From assembly GCA_005878915.1 (NCBI GenBank), contig VBML01000030.1, positions 1 to 39,621 on the forward strand: a DNA stretch of 39,621 nt. Direction: 5' to 3'. This DNA is from Methanobacteriota archaeon (GTDB lineage: Archaea > Thermoplasmatota > Thermoplasmata > RBG-16-68-12). The position numbers and the translations under genes were made by a program. The notes below the pieces were generated by a model. The model saw only the letters and a program-made list of their open reading frames with translations. It did no database searches and had not been told where the DNA came from. The stretch's first letter is position 1, and every line of letters begins with the position of its first letter. Positions 1-7,725 of the stretch are shown here, piece by piece.

Positions 1-102
1 GAGGGACTGTCGTACAGAAAGAGGATTCTCGCAGGCCCCTTCGAACCCCGGGATTCCCGCGAATCTCGGCAATTCGACGGCATCCTGTTCGAGACCAGCT
101 GA
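1..102 (+). CDS. 3' end of an unidentified gene (partial)
   Basis: An open frame runs from base 1 to a TGA at 100-102 (33 codons). Most third positions are G or C, as in neighbouring genes. It enters from outside the window, so only the tail is visible, ending in the residues GILFETS. No domain can be named. It lies on the same strand as the following glycosyltransferase, about 60 nt upstream of it. The alternative is chance openness in GC-rich DNA, hence modest confidence. Confidence 0.45.
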   Translation, partial: EGLSYRKRILAGPFEPRDSRESRQFDGILFETS

Positions 103-130
103 AGGCCCAAGAACTTTCCTGTCCCGCGGG

Positions 131-137
131 ATAAATA
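131..137 (+). promoter_or_regulatory. TATA-like box for the first glycosyltransferase gene
   Basis: The A/T-only heptamer ATAAATA lies in otherwise GC-rich DNA, centred 28 nt before the TTG at 162. That is the expected distance for a leaderless archaeal transcript. A purine run (GGAGGGAGG) at 138-146 follows. It is too close to the box to be in such a transcript and about 15 nt from the start. Confidence 0.4.
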
Positions 138-161
138 GGAGGGAGGACATGCGCGCTCCCG

Positions 162-1295
162 TTGACTCGCATCCTGTTTCTTGCCGCCGACATTGACCTC
201 TCGCGGAACCGCGGGGACACCCTGCACGCGCGAAATCTCGCACGAGCCCTCGTGCGCGTCGGAAACGAGGTTCACATGGTCGTAGGAGCGAGCCCAAGCG
301 CGGAGCCAATCGATGGGGTGAACGTTTCGGTACGGCCGGATCGCGGGGACGCACGCATCGTACGGTTCCTCCTCAGGAAAGTCCGAGACGTCCGGCCGGA
401 CATCATCTATGAACGTCGATTTTCGCCCAAGCTGGCGTCCGCGCTTTCCGTGCTCACTGGCCTGCCCTTCGCGGTGGAAATCAACGGGATACCGGGCATG
501 GAGGCGGCGATGCAAGGCCGGCCGGGACCTAGCGGGCTTTCCGCTCGCGTGAGGCGAACCGCGCACACTCGCTTCCTGAGGAGCGCCGCCTCCATCGTGG
601 CGGTCACGCCCGGGTTGAGGAACGCTCTGGTCACCGCATACGGAGTCGACCCCTCACGGGCGTTTGTCGTTCCGAACGGAGTCGACGCGGAAATGTTCCG
701 CCCTGAAGACCGGACGGCCGCGCGAAGAGACCTGTCCCTTTCGGACGGGAAGATCGTGTGCTTCGTGGGGAACCTCGTCCGGTGGCAGGGGCTCGACCTG
801 TTCATGGCCGCGATGGAACAAACCCCTGGGTCCCTGTCTGCCGTCTTAGTAGGGGATGGCCCGGATCATGCACGACTGGTGGAGCTCGCGAGGAGCCGAG
901 GTCTCGGTCATCGCGTGCGATTCATGGGAGAAGTTCCCTACTCGACCGTCCCCCGCTATCTTGCGGCAGCCGACGCATGCGTCGCACCGTTCACCGCAGA
1001 ACGAAACCTTCCCTTGGGAGTCTCTGCGCTCAAGGTCCTCGAATATCTTGCGAGTGCCCGCCCGATTGTCGTCACAGCGATCCCCGGAGCACGGGATCTC
1101 GTGGACGAGCTTGGATGCGGGTTGGTCGTGCCGCCGGAAGATCCCGCTGCATTAGGAGAAGCCATGGTCGAAGTCGTGTCGAACGAAGCGTTTGCAGGAG
1201 CAGCGCTCCGGGCGAGCGAAATCGTCCGAGAGAGGTACTCGTGGGACCGAACCGCGCAGATGGTCACCGACATTCTCCGAAGAAGTCTGAATTAG
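162..1295 (+). CDS. GT4-family glycosyltransferase
   Basis: A 377-residue retaining glycosyltransferase of the GT-B fold, probably moving a sugar from a nucleotide-sugar donor to a lipid-linked or small acceptor at the inner membrane face. The N-terminal Rossmann half starts at once (TRILFLAADIDLSRNRGDT). A linker of the form VVPNGVDAEMFRP near residue 170 begins the donor-binding half, which has VCFVGNLVRWQGLD and a C-terminal ALKVLEYLASARPIV segment replacing the usual E-x7-E region. The start is TTG: the only upstream ATG (149) is in another frame, and an in-frame stop lies at 132-134. It heads a + strand run with the ATP-grasp, HAD and methyltransferase genes. The exact sugar cannot be told. 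Confidence 0.9.
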   Translation: MTRILFLAADIDLSRNRGDTLHARNLARALVRVGNEVHMVVGASPSAEPIDGVNVSVRPDRGDARIVRFLLRKVRDVRPDIIYERRFSPKLASALSVLTGLPFAVEINGIPGMEAAMQGRPGPSGLSARVRRTAHTRFLRSAASIVAVTPGLRNALVTAYGVDPSRAFVVPNGVDAEMFRPEDRTAARRDLSLSDGKIVCFVGNLVRWQGLDLFMAAMEQTPGSLSAVLVGDGPDHARLVELARSRGLGHRVRFMGEVPYSTVPRYLAAADACVAPFTAERNLPLGVSALKVLEYLASARPIVVTAIPGARDLVDELGCGLVVPPEDPAALGEAMVEVVSNEAFAGAALRASEIVRERYSWDRTAQMVTDILRRSLN

Positions 1296-1322
1296 CCCGC
1301 TGGGGTCGTCATCCCGAGCGGG
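1296..1322 (+). other. Hairpin in the gap after the first glycosyltransferase
   Basis: CCCGCT (1296-1301) pairs with AGCGGG (1317-1322), with an inner GGG/CCC able to extend the stem. It begins directly after the stop codon. No T-tract follows, so a classical terminator is not supported; the A/T patch after it (1323-1336) may be the promoter of the next gene. Confidence 0.3.
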
Positions 1323-1360
1323 ATAAGGCCTATCTAGCGGTGGGGTGTTCGCGCGCCTAG

Positions 1361-2440
1361 TTGGTGGTCCCTGCGGCAACGAGACGAATCATGGTGACGG
1401 GCGCTGGGGGATCCGCCGGGATCAATTTCATCGACTCAGTACGAGTGTCGAGTCGACCGTACTACATCGTCGGCGTCGATGTGAATCGCTGGCACCTGGA
1501 GCTCCCCAAGGTCGATGCCGCCTATGTGGTACCGAAGGCCGCGGAAGAACGCTACATCCCGTCGCTCCGAAAGGTGATTCGAAAGGAGAAGATCGAGTTC
1601 GTCCACCCCCAGCCCGATGTCGAGGTAGAAACGATTTCGGAACACCGAGACGAACTCGGAGCGCGGACGTTCCTGCCGTCGAAGGAGACGGTGCGCGTCT
1701 GCCGGGACAAAATGGCCACGAACGCGAAACTCCGGTCTGGCCACGTGCCCGTCCCGGAATCGTACTTGGTCGAACGCCTGCCGGACCTGCCGAGAATTCT
1801 CGGGCGGCTCCGCAAGGGGAACAACCCCGTATGGCTGCGGGCGGTTCGCGGCGCGGGCTCGAGGGCCGCTCTCCCGGTGATGACTGCCCGGCAGGCCCGT
1901 GAATGGATCCACTATTGGCAGACGATGCGAGCCCTCGAGTCTCGCGATTTCATGATGGCCGAATTCCTCCCGGGCCGGGAGTACGCATTCCAGAGCCTTT
2001 GGCGGGACGGCGACTTGATCACGTCCGCGTGCCGGATGCGGCTCGAGTACCTCATGGGCAATCTCTCGGTCAGCGGTCAATCCTCGTCCCCCTCGGTCGC
2101 GGTCACCGTTCGCAGTGACGCGGTCAACGAGGTGGCCACGAGGGCGGTCCAGACTATCGATCCGCACGCGACGGGCGTGTTCTGTCTCGACATCAAGGAG
2201 GACTCTAGCGGCACACCGTGCATTACGGAAATCAATGCGGGCCGATTCTTCACAACGAGCAACTTCTTCGCGCGGCTTGGCGCGAACATGCCGGATGACC
2301 TGATCCGCCTCGCGTTCGGCGAGAAGCTCCCCAGACGGCGGAGGTACGATGCCGTCCCGCCGAACTGCTACTGGATCCGCTTGATGGACGCAGGGCCCGT
2401 CCTGGTGCGTGGTGAGCGGTGGCGGGGTTCAGAAGCCTGA
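1361..2440 (+). CDS. ATP-grasp ligase (carbamoyl-phosphate-synthase-like)
   Basis: A 359-residue protein of the ATP-grasp superfamily. These enzymes activate a carboxylate with ATP and join it to an amine or similar nucleophile. A nucleotide-binding-like N-terminus (IMVTGAGGSAGINF) is followed by the preATP-grasp domain, then the ATP-grasp core near residues 110-310 with EFLPGREYAF and the metal-binding stretch CLDIKED...ITEINAGRFF. Start candidates are TTG 1361, GTG 1364 and ATG 1391; most relatives begin close to the MVTGAGG segment, so the first ten residues are uncertain. Its stop overlaps the HAD gene by 22 nt, which suggests coupling. Placement beside glycosyltransferases suggests a role in modifying a glycan or activated precursor, but the substrate is unknown. 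Confidence 0.85.
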   Translation: MVVPAATRRIMVTGAGGSAGINFIDSVRVSSRPYYIVGVDVNRWHLELPKVDAAYVVPKAAEERYIPSLRKVIRKEKIEFVHPQPDVEVETISEHRDELGARTFLPSKETVRVCRDKMATNAKLRSGHVPVPESYLVERLPDLPRILGRLRKGNNPVWLRAVRGAGSRAALPVMTARQAREWIHYWQTMRALESRDFMMAEFLPGREYAFQSLWRDGDLITSACRMRLEYLMGNLSVSGQSSSPSVAVTVRSDAVNEVATRAVQTIDPHATGVFCLDIKEDSSGTPCITEINAGRFFTTSNFFARLGANMPDDLIRLAFGEKLPRRRRYDAVPPNCYWIRLMDAGPVLVRGERWRGSEA

Positions 2441-3063
2441 AAGGGTTGCTCGTCGACTTCGATGGGACCCTCGTCGACCTCCCCACGGACTACGAGGGGA
2501 TGAGGCGGGACCTGCGCGCCGCGTTTGGCGGGTATGGACGGGATCGGCCCTTCCGGCCGCTGCTGGACTCGTTGGCGCAGATCCGTGGCGAACTTCTCCG
2601 CGATGGGGTCCCCCCCGCCGAAGTCAGCACACGGATGTACGTCGCAGAGGGGGTCGTGACGAGATATGAGGAGGAAGCGGCGGGTAACGCTCGCGCCCGA
2701 GGCGGCGCGGGTGCGTTTCTCGAGGAGGTCAAGAAGCGGAGCCTGGGTGTGGCGATTGTCACGAACAACGGGCGCAGCGCCGTCGACAAAGCCTTTCAGT
2801 TGCTCCAGCTCCCGCGCCCGGACTTCATCGTCGCCCGCGGGGAAGCCGAGAGGTTCAAGCCGATGCCCGAACCCGCAATCAAAGCACTCGCCTTGCTGCG
2901 CATGGAGCCTCGCGACGTTCTCCTCGTCGGAGACGACGAGCGTGACTACGCAATGGGCCTAGCGGCGGGAATCGAGACCGTGCTCGTCGGGGGAAGGGTG
3001 CCGGGAGCGACCCGCGTTGCGACGTTGCTGGATGTCATCGGTCTCCTGGGGCCCTCGCCATGA
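2419..3063 (+). CDS. HAD-superfamily phosphatase
   Basis: A 214-residue haloacid-dehalogenase-type hydrolase. The four motifs are visible: DFDGT at 13-17 (nucleophile D13, acid D15), VTNNG at 114-118, the lysine of FKPMP near 147, and GDDERD at 171-176 for magnesium. A small helical cap lies between motifs I and II (about residues 20-95), as in phosphoglycolate-phosphatase-like members. The start is GTG 2419, inside the end of the ATP-grasp gene. The stop overlaps the methyltransferase start (ATGA). It probably dephosphorylates a sugar phosphate or small phosphate ester in the pathway of its operon; the substrate is not evident. Confidence 0.88.
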   Translation: MAGFRSLKGLLVDFDGTLVDLPTDYEGMRRDLRAAFGGYGRDRPFRPLLDSLAQIRGELLRDGVPPAEVSTRMYVAEGVVTRYEEEAAGNARARGGAGAFLEEVKKRSLGVAIVTNNGRSAVDKAFQLLQLPRPDFIVARGEAERFKPMPEPAIKALALLRMEPRDVLLVGDDERDYAMGLAAGIETVLVGGRVPGATRVATLLDVIGLLGPSP

Positions 3064-3812
3064 TTGCCCGGACGAACAAGGGCCTTCGGGAGTACTACGA
3101 CCAGAAGGCCCTGCGGCTGAACGAGCTCGCCGCGACGTACGAGCATCCGAACTGGTACAAGCGCTTCTTCTACCAGAGACGGTTCCGCGTCGTCTTTGAT
3201 TCCCTCGACCCGCGGTCGAATGAACGAATCCTTGATCTCGGTGCGGGTCCGGGATACTACTCGCACCGCATCGCGGAGCGCGGCGCGACTCCCGTGGCCA
3301 CGGACATCGCGAGAAACTACCTCGTTCAGATCCCGAGCTCGGTGACGCACCGCGTGTCGGCGAGCGCGGAATCCCTCCCGTTCCAGCGAGGGGCTTTCGA
3401 CAAGGTCCTCGCGACGGAGATCCTCGAACACACGCTCAACCCTGAGGCGGTGCTCTCCGAGATCGCCCGGGTGTTGAAACCTGGAGGGCGGGCCGTCATC
3501 ACATCCCCCAGCAGCACGTCGTACATGGACCGACTGTACGAGCTGAAGGCCGCGGTTCATCGATACGAATTCACCGAACACCTGCAGGAGTTTCAGCGGG
3601 CGACGTTCGTCGCCCTGCTGAGTCGCTTCTTTCGGGTCAAGCAGATGCGCTTCGCCAACTGCCTCGTCCCCTATCCGCTCGATTTTCTCGTCATGAGAAT
3701 CCCGGGGCGAATCGGGGTCCCCATGGTCACCCGAATCGAAGAGTCCCTCGCAGAGGGCCGCGGGGGCCCGCGCTTCGGCTGGACCATGGTTGGTGTCGTC
3801 GAGGGGGCTTAG
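3060..3812 (+). CDS. Class I SAM-dependent methyltransferase
   Basis: A 250-residue methyltransferase of the Methyltransf_11/UbiE-like type. Motif I is LDLGAGPGY at 59-67, the acidic residue that binds the SAM ribose is D82 in ATDIA, and FDKVLATEILEH (113-124) and LKPGGRAVI complete the core. It starts at ATG 3060, overlapping the HAD stop by 4 nt, so it is the last gene of this + operon. Its TAG overlaps the stop of the convergent GT4 gene by 2 nt, leaving no room for a terminator. The acceptor is unknown; a sugar hydroxyl or polyprenyl-linked intermediate fits the neighbours. Confidence 0.88.
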   Translation: MIARTNKGLREYYDQKALRLNELAATYEHPNWYKRFFYQRRFRVVFDSLDPRSNERILDLGAGPGYYSHRIAERGATPVATDIARNYLVQIPSSVTHRVSASAESLPFQRGAFDKVLATEILEHTLNPEAVLSEIARVLKPGGRAVITSPSSTSYMDRLYELKAAVHRYEFTEHLQEFQRATFVALLSRFFRVKQMRFANCLVPYPLDFLVMRIPGRIGVPMVTRIEESLAEGRGGPRFGWTMVGVVEGA

Positions 3813-4996
3813 GTCGCGGGTCCGCCAACGGCCGAATACACACTTCGGTACGCCTGCGCGACCTCTCGGATGGAAAACGTGTCTTCTGCGAGCTTCCGCG
3901 ATGCGCGTCCGAGGCTCTCCAGGATCGACCTCTCGCGGAGTTTGGATAGAGCCTGGAAGAAGGTCGCGGGGTCCGATGCGTCCACAATGGGGGACACATC
4001 GACCGGGAGCTCCGCCGATCGGGCCCCGTCCCCGGCGAGCCGGATCACGACGCGGCCACAGGCGAGCGCTTCGAGTGAGGTTCGCGGCGCGCCGAAGCTC
4101 CACGGGTCAAGAAACAGGTGGACAGAACCGTAGAACTCGGGCATCTGCGCGTTCGGCAAGTTCCACGATAATGTGGCCCGCGTGCGCCCGGCCTCGGCAC
4201 CGGCATTGCGAATCTGATCCTCCGTCGCGGCGAGGGCGAGGCGAAACTCCACCCAGTCGGGCGCTTCCGCGGCAAGACGCAGGACGCGGTCGGTGCCCAA
4301 CCTCTCGTAGCGCCCCGCATATCCGACGATCAGGCGGTCGGTCGAGGGCAGGGGGGCGGGGCGGAACCGTTCCGTGTCCACCGGGTTGGGGATCCACCAT
4401 GCTCGGACGCGGAGACCCCGCTCGCGCGCCAAGGCGTCGACGTTCGCTTTCCCGCTCCGTTCCACACACACGACGTTCGTCAGTCGCTCGAGGAGGAGGT
4501 CGTTTCGAATCGAGTCAAACTGCTCCCGAGATCCCCCGAACAGCGAATGGTCCGTGAAGAGGAGGGGATGTCCGTACCCGTCGAAGAAGCGAAGCCAATC
4601 TACCAATGACTGGCTCAAGCGCGACGGATGTCGGGAACGGAAGTTTGCGAAGTACCGGAACGCCGCGAAGCTGTGAAGGTGCACAAGATCCCCTTCCATG
4701 GCCGACGCGACCTCCCGCCGATACCACTCGTCGACCAACCACGAGGCAAGGGCAACGTACTTGCGCTTCCCCGGCGGGACAACCGCCGAGACAACGCGGC
4801 GGACCGCGTTCCCAGCACCAATCGTCCGGAGGGTGACGTTGCTCCCCCATTTCCTATCCCCTCCTCTCGCGTGTGCGGGAGAGATCAACGTGACTTGAAC
4901 ATCCGGCATCGCATCGATGAGCGTGGCGAGCGCAGTTTCAATCCCCCCGAGCCCGGGGGGTGCCACATCCGTCACATGGAGCACGCGCCGAACCAT
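3809..4996 (-). CDS. GT4-family glycosyltransferase
   Basis: A 395-residue GT-B glycosyltransferase. The N-terminus has the acceptor-side glycine-rich loop (TDVAPPGLGGIETAL), then WWIPNPVDTERFRP near residue 210, a donor-domain strand LIVGYAGRYERLGTD, and the E-containing SFGAPRTSLEALACGR near residue 315. It is a single gene on -, convergent with the methyltransferase. The ATG at 4994-4996 is preceded by a short perfect hairpin (4997-5016). Specificity cannot be read from sequence. Confidence 0.9.
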   Translation of the reverse strand: MVRRVLHVTDVAPPGLGGIETALATLIDAMPDVQVTLISPAHARGGDRKWGSNVTLRTIGAGNAVRRVVSAVVPPGKRKYVALASWLVDEWYRREVASAMEGDLVHLHSFAAFRYFANFRSRHPSRLSQSLVDWLRFFDGYGHPLLFTDHSLFGGSREQFDSIRNDLLLERLTNVVCVERSGKANVDALARERGLRVRAWWIPNPVDTERFRPAPLPSTDRLIVGYAGRYERLGTDRVLRLAAEAPDWVEFRLALAATEDQIRNAGAEAGRTRATLSWNLPNAQMPEFYGSVHLFLDPWSFGAPRTSLEALACGRVVIRLAGDGARSAELPVDVSPIVDASDPATFFQALSKLRERSILESLGRASRKLAEDTFSIREVAQAYRSVYSAVGGPAT

Positions 4997-5016
4997 TTCC
5001 TGCCGGAGCGCAGGAA
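4997..5016 (-). other. Perfect hairpin touching the start codon of the GT4 gene
   Basis: A 7-bp stem TTCCTGC/GCAGGAA with a 6-nt loop lies immediately upstream of the ATG on the - strand. In a transcript with a leader it would place a stable stem against the start codon and might restrain initiation. With a leaderless transcript it would not be transcribed. The sequence symmetry is certain; the function is not. Confidence 0.35.
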
Positions 5017-5171
5017 CCCTCCGACCCTATCAACGTTCGGCTGACGTTCTCACCGGTGTCGCCGGTTCGACAAGAAGGAGCGCCGCCACCGTCGGCGTGT
5101 TCGCCGTTTTGAGCACCGTACCTATGAATTCAAATACACATGCTGCCACTAAATGACACGGGATTCGAATC

Positions 5172-5450
5172 GTGATCAAATACACGTGGCTGAAGATCCT
5201 CGACACGCTCAAGAAGCACACCTCACGGACAACGGTGGGCGACCTACGGAGGGAACTCGACGCCCGCGGGTTCCGCATGGGGGCCGACGAGTTCGCGGAC
5301 GACCTCGTGAAGCTCCGAGAGCTCGGCCTTGTCGAGTCCGATATCCTCGTCACCACAGACGCCGTTGCGGCGACATCCTTCGACGACTACTCCTCCGTGG
5401 GGATCACCGCGGCTGGGCTGCGGAAGGTCACGTCGATCGTGAAGATCTAG
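5172..5450 (+). CDS. Small winged-helix-like protein
   Basis: A 92-residue protein not matched to a named family by eye. The pattern fits a winged helix-turn-helix domain: helix 1 (YTWLKILDTLKK), a TTVGDLRRELDARG helix, a recognition-like helix (ADEFADDLVKLRELGLVES), then a beta-wing and SVGITAAGLRKV. The GTG start at 5172 follows an A/T patch near 5130-5155. It stands alone between the GT4 gene on - and the convergent archaeosortase gene. A DNA-binding regulator is the natural guess; a PCI/proteasome-type winged helix without DNA binding is possible. Confidence 0.65.
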   Translation: MIKYTWLKILDTLKKHTSRTTVGDLRRELDARGFRMGADEFADDLVKLRELGLVESDILVTTDAVAATSFDDYSSVGITAAGLRKVTSIVKI

Positions 5451-5459
5451 CGCGCGTAA

Positions 5460-6683
5460 TCATGGAAGAGCGGCACTGCCCCCGCCCGTTGCGCTGACCT
5501 TCATCGGCCGGTGACACCTCGCGCACTCCTCTACCGTCGCAGCGCAGGCCACGTGGTAGAACTTCCCGCACTCGCAGCGGTACCCGGGAAGGGCGGGCGT
5601 GAGCGCATCCTCGCAGATGCCGCAGAGGACCCCGCGCTTCCGGGGTGCCGGCGTTTCCGTGACCGTGACCGCTCTCGTACCCGATACCGACGGCGGCTTG
5701 ACGATAAAGCGGAAGGCGAGGCCCCAGAACAGGGCGATCCACGCGAGGAAGATCAGCCATCCCAGGTTCGAGTGAGCAACGGCGAGGTTCTGGACAGCCT
5801 CCTGCTGGGTGTCGCTATACGCCCCGACCAGGACGATCAGCACCATACGGAGGATGTTCGCGACGTAGCTCGTGACGAACCCAAGGGCGAGGAGCGCGAG
5901 GGCCCGCGGCTCGAATCGCTCGTACTCCGTGAGGACGAACGCGACGAACGCGCTCGCGAAGATACCGAAACTGTAGATTCCGGAGCACGCGGTCGTGATC
6001 ACGACCGTGATCGGCAAGCCCGCCTTCGTGACGAACGTGAGCCCGGGAGCAGTCGAGAGGGGGACCGGGTGAACGTTCGCAGACACTCCAAGGACGTTCA
6101 GGACCCAGGAGGTCTGGGGGGCGAGGGCCGTCCAGGAGTAGATGTCCACGCTCCTTTCGAAATCTTGGTAGTACAGGCGCGCGACGAGGAGCGGAACGAC
6201 GAGGACGAGAATCAGGGCTGCCATAAACATCAGGACGAAGTCCCTCTCCCGTGAAAACCGCGGGGGGACGAACGGGTACGCGAACAATGCCGCGGCGAAC
6301 AACAGGACGGACGTGTCCTCCGTGCCCAGGGAGATGCGATCGAACACCAGCTGGTTGTACGCGAGGTCGACGGCGATCCCCGCAATCGCGAACGCAGGGA
6401 ACCAGCGGACGATTTTCCCCCGTAGGGTCACGAAATTCAGGAACCTCGAGGCTAGGGTACGCGCGTCCCTCGGAGCCGGGGCTCCGGCGGACTTTCGGAA
6501 CAAGATGGCGAGGACCGCCAGACCGGCGGCGACAAGCGGAATCCCCAGGAACTCGACGTCTTGACCCTTCGGCGGGTTCAGGAGGAGATCGACTCCGGCG
6601 ACGACGAGCAGAAACGCGAAAAGGAGGGAGACCCGTGCGTGTCGTCTCAGAACGGTCTCGAAACGGGCGAGGTCGAATCGCAC
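5460..6683 (-). CDS. Archaeosortase/exosortase-family protein with C-terminal zinc finger
   Basis: A 407-residue multi-pass membrane protein. About eight hydrophobic segments span residues 18-327. The exosortase/archaeosortase triad is present: C233 in TACSGIYSFG, R279 in ANILRMVLIV, and H304 in AHSNLGW. These enzymes are cysteine transpeptidase-like proteins that remove C-terminal sorting tails and attach surface proteins to lipid. After a linker, residues 354-390 hold eight ordered ligands (C354, C357, C370, C372, H377, C380, C387, C390), a C4HC3 arrangement like RING/PHD domains, followed by a short tail. The start is GTG at 6683, 28 nt after a TATA box, so the mRNA is probably leaderless. 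No obvious sorting-tail substrate is in the window. Confidence 0.85.
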   Translation of the reverse strand: MRFDLARFETVLRRHARVSLLFAFLLVVAGVDLLLNPPKGQDVEFLGIPLVAAGLAVLAILFRKSAGAPAPRDARTLASRFLNFVTLRGKIVRWFPAFAIAGIAVDLAYNQLVFDRISLGTEDTSVLLFAAALFAYPFVPPRFSRERDFVLMFMAALILVLVVPLLVARLYYQDFERSVDIYSWTALAPQTSWVLNVLGVSANVHPVPLSTAPGLTFVTKAGLPITVVITTACSGIYSFGIFASAFVAFVLTEYERFEPRALALLALGFVTSYVANILRMVLIVLVGAYSDTQQEAVQNLAVAHSNLGWLIFLAWIALFWGLAFRFIVKPPSVSGTRAVTVTETPAPRKRGVLCGICEDALTPALPGYRCECGKFYHVACAATVEECARCHRPMKVSATGGGSAALP

Positions 6684-6706
6684 GGACCGTCACCACGGGC
6701 GCTTAG

Positions 6707-6714
6707 CGTATAAG
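6707..6714 (-). promoter_or_regulatory. TATA box of the archaeosortase gene
   Basis: On the - strand this reads CTTATACG, centred about 28 nt before the GTG at 6683. This spacing predicts that transcription begins at or next to the start codon. It is one of the cleaner TATA matches in the window. Confidence 0.5.
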
Positions 6715-6752
6715 AGGGTTTTCCCCCGGCTATCGCCAAGGTGGTGGACGTC

Positions 6753-6926
6753 TCATCCTGTTGGTGGCCCTGAGGCACCGCGCCCTGAGTCCGGGACAAT
6801 CCTTGGCATCTTCGAGGCCGGACACCCGCACGTCCGATCGACGAGCAGGGTCTCGAGGCTCTGGTCGTCATAGACGACGCTGACCGGTTTCCCGCACGTC
6901 GTGCAGCGGGACCTCAGTAGCCCCAT
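6753..6926 (-). CDS. 57-residue zinc-ribbon protein
   Basis: A small ORF from ATG 6926 to TGA 6753. The peptide has a CTTCG knuckle at residues 8-12 and a second pair CGCP at 33-36, the four-cysteine pattern of a zinc ribbon; the tail is rich in G, P and S. A T-rich box (TTCTTTTA on -, 6952-6959) lies about 28 nt upstream, as expected for a leaderless gene, and the neighbours on both sides run on the same strand. Small zinc ribbons of this kind in archaea may bind nucleic acid or protein. I cannot name a family. Confidence 0.65.
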   Translation of the reverse strand: MGLLRSRCTTCGKPVSVVYDDQSLETLLVDRTCGCPASKMPRIVPDSGRGASGPPTG

Positions 6927-6951
6927 CGATCAATACCAAGCGATAGGCGGG

Positions 6952-6959
6952 TAAAAGAA
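6952..6959 (-). promoter_or_regulatory. TATA-like box of the zinc-ribbon gene
   Basis: TTCTTTTA on the - strand, centred about 28 nt before the ATG at 6926. The box is weaker than the canonical sequence but is the only A/T run at this distance. Confidence 0.35.
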
Positions 6960-7074
6960 CCCTCGGCGCCGATTCTCCGATTCGATACGGAGAAAGGAAA
7001 CGACCGAGTCGTCCAATGCGCCCTTGCTGGTGTCTTGGGCTCTCGAAGCCACGGAGCGGACTGTCCAAGCCGCG

Positions 7075-7614
7075 TTACTTCCAGCGACGGACGACGTCCT
7101 CCGCGGCGGTGATCTCACCCAGGTAGTTCGTCTTGATGTAGTCGAGCCCGTCTCGGTGGGCCGCCTCCGTAAACGACTCCACCCCGTCCTCTGGGATTAC
7201 GGGGTGATACCCGCGGAAGAACGCGTCGGCACTCGTGTGGCGCGCGCAGATGTTCGTGTGAAGGCCGACGATGACAATGTCTTCGACACGAAGCGAGCGA
7301 AGGAGGGAGTCCAGGGACGTCTCGAAGAACGCGCTGTACGTTCGCTTGTCGAGGATGTAGTCTCCCTTCCGCGCGGGGATCCGCTCAATGATCTCCCCGC
7401 CCTTTGTCCCCTTCATCGAATGCGGGCCCCAGATCTTGAGCTCGAAGTCGGACGGGACGTGGGCATCGTTCACGTAGATTCGAGGGACGTCCGATCGCCG
7501 GGCAGCGTCCGCGAGCCGGCGGATGTTCGGGATGATGCGCTCCGCCCTCGGGCATGCGAGCTTCCCCGTGACGAAGTCGTTCACCATGTCCACGATTACG
7601 AGCGCGTCGTTCAT
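7075..7614 (-). CDS. Isochorismatase-like cysteine hydrolase (nicotinamidase-type)
   Basis: A 179-residue hydrolase of the isochorismatase/nicotinamidase family. The catalytic triad positions are visible: aspartate in VIVDMVNDF near residue 9, lysine in DKRTYSAF near 88-90, and the nucleophile cysteine in GLHTNICARHT near 122. Members hydrolyse nicotinamide or related amides in NAD salvage; the exact substrate is not certain. An upstream TTG (7629) would add five residues. The ATG at 7614 is preferred because it lies about 37 nt after the TATA box at 7648-7655, matching other genes here. It is divergent from the PRPP synthetase gene, a link that fits NAD salvage since PRPP feeds that pathway. 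Confidence 0.85.
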   Translation of the reverse strand: MNDALVIVDMVNDFVTGKLACPRAERIIPNIRRLADAARRSDVPRIYVNDAHVPSDFELKIWGPHSMKGTKGGEIIERIPARKGDYILDKRTYSAFFETSLDSLLRSLRVEDIVIVGLHTNICARHTSADAFFRGYHPVIPEDGVESFTEAAHRDGLDYIKTNYLGEITAAEDVVRRWK

Positions 7615-7647
7615 CGGGGCTGCCCGCAACGGCTAGGAGCCGAGAAG

Positions 7648-7655
7648 AATTAAAG
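7648..7655 (-). promoter_or_regulatory. TATA box of the isochorismatase-like gene
   Basis: CTTTAATT on the - strand, in the 100-nt divergent gap. It predicts a transcription start near 7625 and a leader of about 11 nt before ATG 7614, and would exclude the TTG at 7629 as start. Confidence 0.45.
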
Positions 7656-7687
7656 TTGCGGCCACGCGCGCGGCTGCGGCGGGACGG

Positions 7688-7694
7688 TTTATAT
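7688..7694 (+). promoter_or_regulatory. TATA box of the PRPP synthetase gene
   Basis: TTTATAT, a near-consensus archaeal TATA box, centred 35 nt before the TTG at 7726. The predicted start of transcription is near 7717, giving a leader of about 9 nt. Confidence 0.55.
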
Positions 7695-7725
7695 CCGGCG
7701 GGGCCTTCCGGACGACGGTGGCGCG

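Noticed and set aside
2946-4103. 385-residue open frame on -
   Set aside because: Runs antisense to the HAD and methyltransferase genes with arginine-rich, domain-free sequence; a GC-driven shadow.
7020-7075. tRNA-like end with TTCGAGA and CACCA on the - strand
   Set aside because: No acceptor stem pairs with it, and the body would fall inside the isochorismatase-like coding sequence.
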